A DNA stretch of 5,690 bases from CAIZQW01 sp964459675 (lineage in GTDB: Bacteria; Verrucomicrobiota; Kiritimatiellia; RFP12; UBA1067): positions 1 to 5,690 of the forward strand of contig CAYWNP010000133.1 of the NCBI GenBank assembly GCA_964459675.1, written 5' to 3'. The position numbers and the translations under genes were made by a program. The notes beneath the pieces are model-generated. The model was given only the letters and a program-made list of their open reading frames with translations, did not search any database and was not told the origin of the DNA. Of this stretch, positions 1 to 5,690 are shown piece by piece; positions within the stretch are counted from its first letter, which is position 1, and every line of letters begins with the position of its first letter.

Positions 1-548
1 ACGGCCGGCACGTCGTTGCGACGCTTGGCTTCCGTCATGAACCATCCGTCGTACTGTCTTACATTGCCAAATGCACGGAGCCTGTTTCCATCCTCGCGCA
101 TGAACATATAAGCCGAATCCTGTTCACGCATTTCGTTCAGAAGCAGCCCGTATGTTTCCGTCGCTACGGTACCGGCCAGTTTCGGGTCAAGGGAACTGTT
201 CTTCAACGCCTTGCGGTAAAAGGTGATCGCGCCCGGCCAGTCGCCTAGATATTTCAAGGCCAGTCCGGCATAGTAATCGACTGCAAGGGATGATGAAGGA
301 TTGTTGTCGAGCCAGGCTTTCACAGCGGCTACCGCTTCAGCAGCACGACCCTCCTCCAGGCCGGTCTTGAGGATGTTTGCAACAGCAGCCTCACTCTGCT
401 TATCGGCCTTCTTGAACGCCGCTACCTGGTCGTCAAGCGGAGTGGCGACGGCAGAGCAGGAAAAGAGAATGGCGAAGCAAAGCATAACGCCAGCGGATCG
501 GGCCGATCCGGCTGATCCGGCCGATATTGTTTCTTTTCTCAATCTCAT
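1..548 (-). CDS. Exported TPR-containing protein, 3' end missing
   Basis: The frame is open from the start to the left edge, giving 182 complete codons from the ATG at 548-546. The ATG immediately before it (551-549) is an alternative that adds one Met. I prefer 548 because the Shine-Dalgarno core AGGAGG at 561-556 lies 7 nt from it and only 4 nt from the other. Numbering from the 551 ATG: a basic start (MRLRK), an unusually long n-region, a hydrophobic core at about 22-33, and an AVA|TP signal peptidase I-like site at 36/37. A helical lead follows, then a clear TPR at about 69-117 containing AGLALKYLGDWPGAITFYRKAL, broken here as AGLALKYLGDW and PGAITFYRKAL. The end of the visible part is rich in charged and aromatic residues (RQYDGWF, EAKRR). 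The start overlaps the upstream stop, so co-translation with the large scaffold is very likely. The exported location is well supported; the function is unknown. Confidence 0.88.
   Translation of the reverse strand, partial: MRLRKETISAGSAGSARSAGVMLCFAILFSCSAVATPLDDQVAAFKKADKQSEAAVANILKTGLEEGRAAEAVAAVKAWLDNNPSSSLAVDYYAGLALKYLGDWPGAITFYRKALKNSSLDPKLAGTVATETYGLLLNEMREQDSAYMFMREDGNRLRAFGNVRQYDGWFMTEAKRRNDVPA
444..548 (-). other. Signal peptide of the downstream TPR protein
   Basis: The segment has a basic N-terminus (MRLRK), a Ser/Ala/Gly-rich spacer, a hydrophobic core (VMLCFAILF) and an AVA|TP cleavage site followed by acidic residues. It would send the protein through the Sec route across the inner membrane. 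A Cys preceded by LFS (Cys32) resembles a lipobox, but Phe at -2 is unusual, so signal peptidase I cleavage at AVA is the better reading. Lipoprotein processing remains possible. Confidence 0.75.
489..524 (-). repeat. Four-unit 9-bp tandem repeat coding for Ser-Ala-Gly
   Basis: On the minus strand four consecutive 9-base units read TCGGCCGGA, TCAGCCGGA, TCGGCCCGA and TCCGCTGGC. They encode SAG, SAG, SAR and SAG in the n-region of the signal peptide. Units 1 to 3 differ from each other by only one or two bases, while unit 4 is more diverged. Each unit is a multiple of three, so gain or loss of units would keep the frame. The stretch 494-510 is also a 17-bp inverted repeat with 8-bp arms around one central base, which could form a tight hairpin in the mRNA just after the start codon. 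Confidence 0.8.
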
Positions 549-3500
549 CATCTTCCCTCCTCCAGCCGCTTGATCTCCAGGTCGGTTTCCAGATTCATCA
601 GGCCATCCTGCGATAACTGGGCACGGGCGTATGAAGCCCAGGTGCTTTCCGGGAAATCGTAAGTCAGTCTCTTATAAGAAGAATACGCCGCCATTGACTC
701 GCCGAGGCTCTCGTAGCTCATGCCGGCCCAGTACAATGCCTGCGCCCTGACTTCAGGTCCGTCATAACTGTCGTTCTTGACGACACGGTTGAAGACGCTT
801 ACGGCCCGCCGATTGTCGCCGGCTCGCATATATGACTGACCGGCTCGAAGACCGCACTTTCCTGCCATTTCATGGTCCGGGAACTTTGTCTGCATACGGT
901 CAAATATTTTTGCCGCCTTGAGATACTCGGCAACCGCCATTTTTTGCACGGCCGTGCCTTCGAACAGGGCGTCCTTGTTATCTTTCTTTTCCAGAAGGGG
1001 CTTCGCTTTCTTCTCATATTCATCGGCTTTCCTCTGGAAATGTGTGCCAAGCCTCGCCATTGCGATGGCGAGGAACTCCGAATCGGGATACTTGTATGCC
1101 AGCTTCACATATTCCTGTGCGGCAATATCAGGCTCCTTCAGCTTTTCATAGACCGTTGCAATCTTAAACTGGGCCTTGGATGCATGCAGTGTGTCAGGGT
1201 AGGATCCTATGACATTCATGTATCTGGACAGCGCAGCCCGGTATAGATCCTCTTTCATATCAGTCTTCTTGGTCGTGTCAGCTTCCTCAAAGGTTAGATT
1301 GCCGAGAATGAACTCGGCCTGGGAGCGCGTCTCCGGATCCCTGAACTTGTCCAGCGTCCCGGCAAGCATCTGCTTGGCCACCGCGTATTCACGGTCGGCC
1401 TTAGCATGATCTCCGCTGGCCCTGTATGCCTTTGCGACCTCGAGGGAACTCTCTGCGATTGCGAAATGAGTCCGCACGGCCATCTCCGGATCCTCGTATT
1501 TTTTCGAGAAGGGCGCAACCGCTCCGTCCGCGCCCTTGCTGATGGTGAGAAGGACCGGGTCTGTCTTGACGCCATTTGAATCCGTATAACGCGCCCCCAG
1601 TTTATCACCGTAGACAACAGGGAAACCCTCTTTCTTGATATCAATAGCTGCGGCCTCGTTTGTGTTGGCTGTGGCGGTGTTGACAGCAGTCACGTAGGTT
1701 AACTGGCAACTACCTTTGAAGACCCCGCTGTGCGTATCCACTTCCTTGAGTTCAACCTGCTGCTTGGCTCCGGACTTAGCCTGGACTAGCACGCTCACCG
1801 TGTCGCTCCGGTCGGTCACGTCTGCACCGAGATCAACCACGCGCAGGGCAAGGGACTCACCAACATAAGCATTAGTCTTTGCGCTGCTGTAATATTTCTC
1901 CATCACATCGAGCACAGGATGGGTTATTATCTTTGCTGAACCCGTGAGCCATTTCTCTGTACCATCGCGGTCAGTGTAACGGAAGCCGACATGCACGGTA
2001 TCGCCGGGCTTGACGGCAAGGCCGATCTGTTGGGTCAGCGTGCCGGCTTTCCGGCGCTGCTCATACTCTTCTGCTGAAAGGATTCCGTGGTCCGGGATGA
2101 CATTAGGGATGAGGGGCACGCTGCAGGTAAAGCGCCCGTCGGTCAGTTTGCCGTCACGCGCCCAGCCCCCCTCCTGATAGATCGGTATCTGCGATGTTCC
2201 GAACTGGAATTGCTCCGCGGAAAACCAGATCCCGGCCGCGATGGCCATGGTCCCCGGCACCGTGACATCGAATACGGGCGGCTTGACCGCGGTACCCGCC
2301 GCAGCGTCAGCCGCCGGCCGGTCCTGTGCCACCAGCTTGCGGCCCGCCTCGGTCTGAACATATACCTCCACTACAGAATTCACCCTCAGAGCAAGATGTG
2401 CGGCCTCTATATCCACAGACAGGCTCAGGCCGAGAACAGACTCAAACCCGTTTGTCGGCGGCGTTGCGGTCTGGCAAAGCCGGTGGGAAACCTGCCACCG
2501 CGGCTGGATCATACCCTTGCCGGCCCAGTAGGCCCGCAGTTGGGCGATTGTCATCTTCCTGGTATTCTGGAAGTCCTGCTTCGCGGTCGAGAAGCCTTCA
2601 TTCAAGGCAACCGCAGGAGGCAGGTTCGTTGCAGGAATCGGGGAAACCGTCGCATGCGAGATGAACATGGCCGGTTCGACGAAGGTGGCATGCCTCAGCG
2701 AGGCATAGCGGTCGGCAGGAACACCGGGGTCGTTGTTTTCCACATCTCTGTACACTGCTGTCAGAACCTCACCCTCAGAGACCTGAATCTGCTTTTCATT
2801 TGCTGGTACACCGGCAACCGGCGTAACCGTCAGCCTGAAAATACCCGTGGAGTCACCGCTCTCCGTCGCAGTAAACTGGCGTTTCTTCCCTGTCCTGCTT
2901 TCCAGCGTGACCTGCACAGTGTCGGGCTTTGCCGAGACATCCATATCCGAATCATTGATTGTGAGCACCACCGGCATGCCAATCTCATAACGCAGGAGAT
3001 TCTCGTAGTACTCGAATTCGACACCTTGCCGATTCATCCGCATCTCCACGAAGACATCAAACTGCATCGTAGCCGTCGTGAAGGCTACATTCAGGAAGCG
3101 CTCATGCTTGCTCTTCTCTTTAGTAACAAACCTGTCGTCCTCGTAGCGCACAGTAACTTTGTCGTTGGCGATTACCTCCAGGACGTTGTTTTTACCGAGT
3201 TCGGCGAAATCAAAAGCGACCGGAAGGACCTGTTTGCCTACAGTATCACTGAGTCTTATCCTGTTCAGCACAGGCACAGAGCCCTCCTGCCCCATGAATA
3301 CAAGATTAATGATACGCGCCTTCGAATCAGGTGCGAATTTCACGTTAAACGACGTTCCGTCACTGCTGGCCGACACCTCGGCCCGCGGACAGCGCGGCGC
3401 AAGAATTCCCGTAGGGAAAGCCTCCGGGTCAAAGAAACTGTCAGGACAATCGGTCAGACTCGCAGGATCGGCCAGATTCGCCTGCAACTTCACCGTGCGC

Positions 3501-5690
3501 CCAAACCCGATCGTACAATCCCAGCCGGTCGCCCAGATTTCAAAGCGATGCACTCCCGCCTTCAAGGGTATCTCTCCTTCCAGCTTATCCGGCTTATCCT
3601 TGCTCGTGATCGGCTTGCCATCCACGGCCAGCAGGAACTGCGGATGATTAGTCACACTCGGGTGGGTATTAGCTGGCACGGCATACGGCCCCAGCACCAA
3701 CTTGAACCGGCGGGTAACGGCGGTCTGCTCGTGGAAATAGCCGCGGAAGCGGTACACCACATGCGCGTTGTGAGAATGATTATTGCGCAACCACTTGACT
3801 TTGGCAGGGATCGAGTTGGTCATCGCCATGGACGGACCGGCAACGTTCTCCGAGATGCCTGCGGCAAACTGCTGGCTCAACCAGCCGCGATCCAGCTGCT
3901 GCTGCAGCTCTCCGAGTTCATAAACCGAACGCAGGTTCTGGACATGGTGAGAGTCCGTATCATTCATGATCGTGACGCTGGGATGCCAGGGCTTCGCGAC
4001 AGAGATCAGGTCCTGGGGATATGCGGTCACAAGCATCATTTCAGCGGCGTTCGTGGCGCTTCCGGCATATACAACGAACTTCTTCAGCTTGTCCCCGGTC
4101 TCTTTCGCCGTGATGGTCATCTCCCCGAGCGCAACGTTGTCGTTCAAATCGATCTTGAACTCCGGCACCTTTCCCGCCTTTGATACAGGCCGCCATGCCG
4201 GATAGGTTGTCAGTGGACTGATGACCGTGTTGGGATTCCTGCCCGGCTCCGAGTCGTCGGCGAACGCTTTAGGGGTACCGCCGGCAGTCGGGACACTGCC
4301 CGTAAACCATCCTGTATGCGTACCTGTCTCTTTGAGTACGATCTGACCTATGGCGTCGCCGCTGGAGCTTTCCACGCTTACGCGAACTTCATCTATGCCT
4401 GCCGTACGGCTGCGGTCCGGATCAATGACCTGGATGTAAACCGGATTGCCCGGCTTCAAGCGTTCTTCCACAAGCCTGTTCTGAAACGCCTCGAGGGACA
4501 GACGGTCCGTTTCAACCGACTCGCCCTTTGAGCCAGTCGTCAACTCTGCCGCCCTGCCAGCCTGTACAATTGCACGTGCGCTCGAAGCCGAGGCTCCCTT
4601 CAGCGCGTCCATCTTTGCCTGCATGTCCGAAACACGCTGTTCAGCCTCCGACAGCAGCTTGCGCGCCGAAGCCATCAGGAGCGCATCGGAAGCGACAGTG
4701 ATAGGTCCGCCTCGCTTCTCCTCAAGGTTATTCATTTTCTTCCGGAACCGCTCGGAATAGGCGTAATAGATCTTCTCATCGCCGATCACCTGGAGAGTAC
4801 GGTCATCCGGCTTGGGAGCGCCGAGAGCGGTGGCGATTTCGCCGCGGAACTTGGTCTTCTGGTCGCCGAATTGACTCAACAGGACATGTTCCCTGTCACC
4901 GGACTCAGCCCAGACTGCCACTTCGATCTCAGAACCTATTCCTGAGACTGCAAGAGTCGGATCTGTCAGCGTTACCTTCAGGGCCTCGCCGGGGACCATG
5001 ACCTGCTTGGCATCAGCCGAACCAAGCTCGACCTCAGTTGCTTCCATGAGCCGCTGCCGCTTGAGCATCAGTTTACCCTGCATGATCTTGGCTTCAGAGT
5101 GATCCGGATTGCGGGAGAGAATGGATTCTATATCCTCAGAGGCATTGTCATACTCGGTCTTATCGAAAAATACTTCTGCCCTGGCATAGCGCAGCGGCGC
5201 CCACATTTCCGGCACGCGCTCCATCTCAAGCTCGGCAATCGTCTGGAGGGCAGCATCAAAGTCTTTCTCTATACGCTGGACTGTAACCCTCCTCAAGGCC
5301 GCTGTGCTTCTTGAAGTTGTATTGGAATAGGCCTTGTTCTGCATTGTGCGCAGGAATATCTCGCCAGCCTCTTTCAGCTGGCCGCGCTGGATCGCGATAT
5401 CGCCATAGGCGTTTTCGATTTCGGCTTTCTGTGAAGGCGTCAACACGCTGTTCGGCTCAGCGGCCCAGGTCATCATGGCCTTGATCAGCTCCTCCTGGCG
5501 GGCCTCGTCACGTATATTGAGGGTGCTTTGAAGTACCCACAGCATGTATTCGACCGACATTTCACGGTGTATCGGAAGCAACTGGGCCCAGCTCTCGTCA
5601 CACAGACTCCAGGCACTGTCCGCATTTCCGCTCAACCAGTCCGCCTGGGACTTGTATATAGGATACGAGGGATCTGTAGGCGCCACCGGG
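548..5690 (-). CDS. Giant TPR / beta-sandwich repeat scaffold protein, 5' end missing
   Basis: I recognise the architecture but no named family. At least 1,712 residues are visible (numbered from the GTG at 5686-5684). Domains in order: TPR-like helices about 85-215; beta module 1 about 218-310; helical, probably coiled-coil stretch about 335-385; beta module 2 about 396-540; His-rich segment 568-681 running into a PA14-like domain about 640-738; a beta region about 760-880; beta module 3 about 884-1004; a beta region about 1060-1255; beta module 4 about 1262-1382; C-terminal TPR array about 1400-1695. No transmembrane segment or cell-wall sorting signal is visible. Beta-rich adhesin-like modules and clustered cysteines suggest an extracytoplasmic location, so a signal peptide is expected upstream of the window. 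The GTG has no Shine-Dalgarno sequence and the frame stays open to the edge, so it is probably not the true start. The gene ends in tandem TGA stops that overlap the next gene. A role as a protein-interaction scaffold in the envelope is inference. Confidence 0.93.
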   Translation of the reverse strand, partial: PVAPTDPSYPIYKSQADWLSGNADSAWSLCDESWAQLLPIHREMSVEYMLWVLQSTLNIRDEARQEELIKAMMTWAAEPNSVLTPSQKAEIENAYGDIAIQRGQLKEAGEIFLRTMQNKAYSNTTSRSTAALRRVTVQRIEKDFDAALQTIAELEMERVPEMWAPLRYARAEVFFDKTEYDNASEDIESILSRNPDHSEAKIMQGKLMLKRQRLMEATEVELGSADAKQVMVPGEALKVTLTDPTLAVSGIGSEIEVAVWAESGDREHVLLSQFGDQKTKFRGEIATALGAPKPDDRTLQVIGDEKIYYAYSERFRKKMNNLEEKRGGPITVASDALLMASARKLLSEAEQRVSDMQAKMDALKGASASSARAIVQAGRAAELTTGSKGESVETDRLSLEAFQNRLVEERLKPGNPVYIQVIDPDRSRTAGIDEVRVSVESSSGDAIGQIVLKETGTHTGWFTGSVPTAGGTPKAFADDSEPGRNPNTVISPLTTYPAWRPVSKAGKVPEFKIDLNDNVALGEMTITAKETGDKLKKFVVYAGSATNAAEMMLVTAYPQDLISVAKPWHPSVTIMNDTDSHHVQNLRSVYELGELQQQLDRGWLSQQFAAGISENVAGPSMAMTNSIPAKVKWLRNNHSHNAHVVYRFRGYFHEQTAVTRRFKLVLGPYAVPANTHPSVTNHPQFLLAVDGKPITSKDKPDKLEGEIPLKAGVHRFEIWATGWDCTIGFGRTVKLQANLADPASLTDCPDSFFDPEAFPTGILAPRCPRAEVSASSDGTSFNVKFAPDSKARIINLVFMGQEGSVPVLNRIRLSDTVGKQVLPVAFDFAELGKNNVLEVIANDKVTVRYEDDRFVTKEKSKHERFLNVAFTTATMQFDVFVEMRMNRQGVEFEYYENLLRYEIGMPVVLTINDSDMDVSAKPDTVQVTLESRTGKKRQFTATESGDSTGIFRLTVTPVAGVPANEKQIQVSEGEVLTAVYRDVENNDPGVPADRYASLRHATFVEPAMFISHATVSPIPATNLPPAVALNEGFSTAKQDFQNTRKMTIAQLRAYWAGKGMIQPRWQVSHRLCQTATPPTNGFESVLGLSLSVDIEAAHLALRVNSVVEVYVQTEAGRKLVAQDRPAADAAAGTAVKPPVFDVTVPGTMAIAAGIWFSAEQFQFGTSQIPIYQEGGWARDGKLTDGRFTCSVPLIPNVIPDHGILSAEEYEQRRKAGTLTQQIGLAVKPGDTVHVGFRYTDRDGTEKWLTGSAKIITHPVLDVMEKYYSSAKTNAYVGESLALRVVDLGADVTDRSDTVSVLVQAKSGAKQQVELKEVDTHSGVFKGSCQLTYVTAVNTATANTNEAAAIDIKKEGFPVVYGDKLGARYTDSNGVKTDPVLLTISKGADGAVAPFSKKYEDPEMAVRTHFAIAESSLEVAKAYRASGDHAKADREYAVAKQMLAGTLDKFRDPETRSQAEFILGNLTFEEADTTKKTDMKEDLYRAALSRYMNVIGSYPDTLHASKAQFKIATVYEKLKEPDIAAQEYVKLAYKYPDSEFLAIAMARLGTHFQRKADEYEKKAKPLLEKKDNKDALFEGTAVQKMAVAEYLKAAKIFDRMQTKFPDHEMAGKCGLRAGQSYMRAGDNRRAVSVFNRVVKNDSYDGPEVRAQALYWAGMSYESLGESMAAYSSYKRLTYDFPESTWASYARAQLSQDGLMNLETDLEIKRLEEGR
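555..563 (-). promoter_or_regulatory. Strong ribosome binding site inside the upstream coding region
   Basis: On the minus strand this reads GGAGGAGGG, a purine-rich Shine-Dalgarno sequence that also encodes the last residues (EEG) of the large protein. It lies 3 nt before the ATG at 551 (4 nt counted from the AGGAGG core) and 6-7 nt before the ATG at 548, which favours the second ATG. Because it sits within the upstream gene next to an ATGATGA stop/start overlap, ribosomes finishing the large protein can restart on the small one. Confidence 0.8.
602..1489 (-). other. C-terminal TPR array of the large protein
   Basis: Residues about 1400-1695 contain about six TPR-like units. Clear ones are AQFKIATVYEKLKEPDIAAQ with EYVKLAYKYPDS (1505-1536), KCGLRAGQSYMRAGDNRRAV with FNRVVKN (1610-1638), and ALYWAGMSYESLGESMAAYS with KRLTYDFPES (1650-1681). 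The recurring 'YPDS/FPES/FPDH' turn before the next helix is typical of envelope TPR proteins such as the BamD and CpoB/YbgF type. A Lys/Glu-rich insertion lies at about 1553-1580. The protein ends about 17 residues after the last unit with a charged tail and no anchor. Confidence 0.85.
1541..1903 (-). other. Beta module 4 of the large protein
   Basis: Residues about 1262-1382. The core reads YVGESLALRVVDLGAD, then SDTVSVLVQAKSGAKQ, then VELKEVDTHSGVFKGSC, followed by an Ala/Thr/Asn-rich insertion (1333-1346) and the closing YGDKLGARYTDSNG. It is the last beta unit before the C-terminal TPR array. The first-loop acidic residues are weaker than in modules 2 and 3. Confidence 0.68.
2675..3037 (-). 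other. Beta module 3 of the large protein
   Basis: Residues about 884-1004. The core reads EIGMPVVLTINDSDMD, then PDTVQVTLESRTGKK, then FTATESGDSTGIFRLTV, and the module closes with IQVSEGEVLTAVYRD. It lines up element for element with modules 2 and 4, including the acidic NDSD loop where module 2 has DPDR. This pattern would suit calcium binding, but that is inference. Confidence 0.68.
3473..3769 (-). other. PA14-like carbohydrate-binding-type domain (tentative)
   Basis: Residues about 640-738 show the order expected of a PA14-type beta barrel: an entry strand VVYRFRGYF, a strand FKLVLG, then FLLAVDGKPI (the 'x-x-DGK' hairpin), then EGEIPLKAGVHRFEIWATG, where the 'L-x-aG-x-h-x-h-x-h' step normally follows. 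PA14 domains usually bind glycans in secreted enzymes and adhesins. The match is by eye from these landmarks, and other beta-sandwich carbohydrate-binding folds are possible. Confidence 0.45.
4286..4456 (-). other. Beta module 2 core of the large protein
   Basis: Residues about 411-467 give the clearest copy of the repeat: KPGNPVYIQVIDPDRS, then DEVRVSVESSSGD, then IVLKETGTHTGWFTGSV. The DPD and the E-T-G-x-x-T-G-x-F-x-G turn are typical of repeat units in large bacterial adhesins and surface proteins. An extension to about residue 540 adds more strands (FKIDLNDNVALGEMTI). Confidence 0.7.
4532..4684 (-). other. Helical, probably coiled-coil linker
   Basis: Residues about 335-385 are rich in Ala, Glu, Lys, Arg and Leu, with no Pro and few Gly. 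The core LLSEAEQRVSDMQAKMDALK (344-363) shows hydrophobic residues at roughly 3-4 spacing, as in a coiled coil. It separates beta modules 1 and 2 and may act as a rigid spacer or oligomerisation element. Confidence 0.55.
4757..5035 (-). other. Beta module 1 of the large protein
   Basis: Residues about 218-310 start with a PGEALKVTLTD strand pair, then EIEVAVWAESGD, then a degenerate version of the turn motif (QFGDQKTKFRGEI), and close with LQVIGDEKIYYAY. The same order of elements recurs in modules 2, 3 and 4: PG + alternating hydrophobics + D, then V.V.V.S.SG, then L.E.G..TG.F.G, then GD...Y.D. It resembles Ig-like/adhesin repeats of bacterial surface proteins. This is the most divergent of the four in the TG.F.G motif. 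Confidence 0.6.
5042..5434 (-). other. N-terminal TPR-like helical repeats of the large protein
   Basis: Residues about 85-215 form successive amphipathic helix pairs with TPR-like spacing. Examples are AYGDIAIQRGQLKEAGEIF (93-111), RIEKDFDAALQTIAELE (138-154), and YARAEVFFDKTEYDNASEDI (167-186) followed by the typical NPDHSEAK turn. The small residue, Gly/Tyr and Ala positions fit the TPR pattern loosely. Residues 11-75 are also helical and may be earlier, degenerate units. TPRs normally mediate protein-protein contacts. Confidence 0.7.

Noticed and set aside
345..359. Second copy of the CTGGAGGAGGG sequence found at the end of the large gene (both encode LEEGR)
   Set aside because: An 11-base match in helical, Glu-rich coding regions is plausible by chance, the flanks do not match, and there is no ATG at the right spacing after this copy.
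483..485. Internal ATG (Met23) as an alternative start for the second gene
   Set aside because: It would leave a signal peptide with no basic n-region and has no Shine-Dalgarno sequence. The overlapping ATGs at 551 and 548 have a strong one.
301..573. Open frame of 90 codons on the plus strand
   Set aside because: It is antisense to the second gene, whose signal peptide, TPR and ribosome binding site are convincing. The apparent signal-like start is a by-product of Ala/Ser-rich codons on the other strand.
3159..3647. Plus-strand frame of 162 codons with a hydrophobic start
   Set aside because: It lies within the coding region of the large gene and overlaps another antisense frame. Its Ser/Arg-rich translation has no domain features.
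2087..4183. Long open frame of 698 codons on the plus strand, antisense to the large gene
   Set aside because: Its translation is rich in Arg, His, Leu and Gly with no recognisable domain, as expected opposite a GC-biased gene. The minus-strand frame has clear domain structure through the same region. There is no ribosome binding site that stands out.
1..5690. CRISPR array, tRNA/rRNA, insertion sequence, promoter or terminator
   Set aside because: No regularly spaced direct repeats, RNA gene landmarks, transposase motifs or terminal inverted repeats were seen. The window is coding throughout with no intergenic gap for a promoter or terminator.

Overview
The window comes from a bacterial genome or metagenomic contig of moderately high GC (mid-fifties percent by eye). 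It carries two tightly coupled genes, both on the minus strand and both running off the window. The general style is a very large extracytoplasmic-looking protein built from TPR arrays and beta-sandwich repeats, followed directly by a small secreted TPR protein. This recalls Planctomycetes, Lentisphaerae and other PVC-group bacteria, but that assignment is an impression from architecture and is weakly supported.

Layout, in the direction of transcription (right to left). From the right edge to 548 lies one open frame of at least 1,712 codons. Its order is: N-terminal TPR-like helices, a beta module, a helical/coiled-coil stretch, a second beta module, a His-rich segment leading into a PA14-like domain with three nearby cysteines, further beta modules, and a long C-terminal TPR array. 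The start is not in the window: the first possible start (GTG at 5686-5684) has no ribosome binding site, and the frame is still open up to the edge. From 548 to 1 lies the 5' part of a second gene (182 codons visible), with a signal peptide and at least one TPR. It starts inside the stop codon of the first gene (ATGATGA), and its strong Shine-Dalgarno sequence lies within the last codons of the first gene.

There is no intergenic space, promoter, terminator, RNA gene, mobile element or CRISPR array in the window. The two genes are almost certainly co-transcribed and translationally coupled. The likely picture is an envelope or surface assembly in which a large scaffold works with a smaller exported TPR partner. 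The specific function is not known from the sequence. The points most worth following are the scaffold architecture with its diverged beta modules, the His-rich/PA14-like core, and a four-unit 9-bp tandem repeat that lengthens the signal peptide of the second gene.
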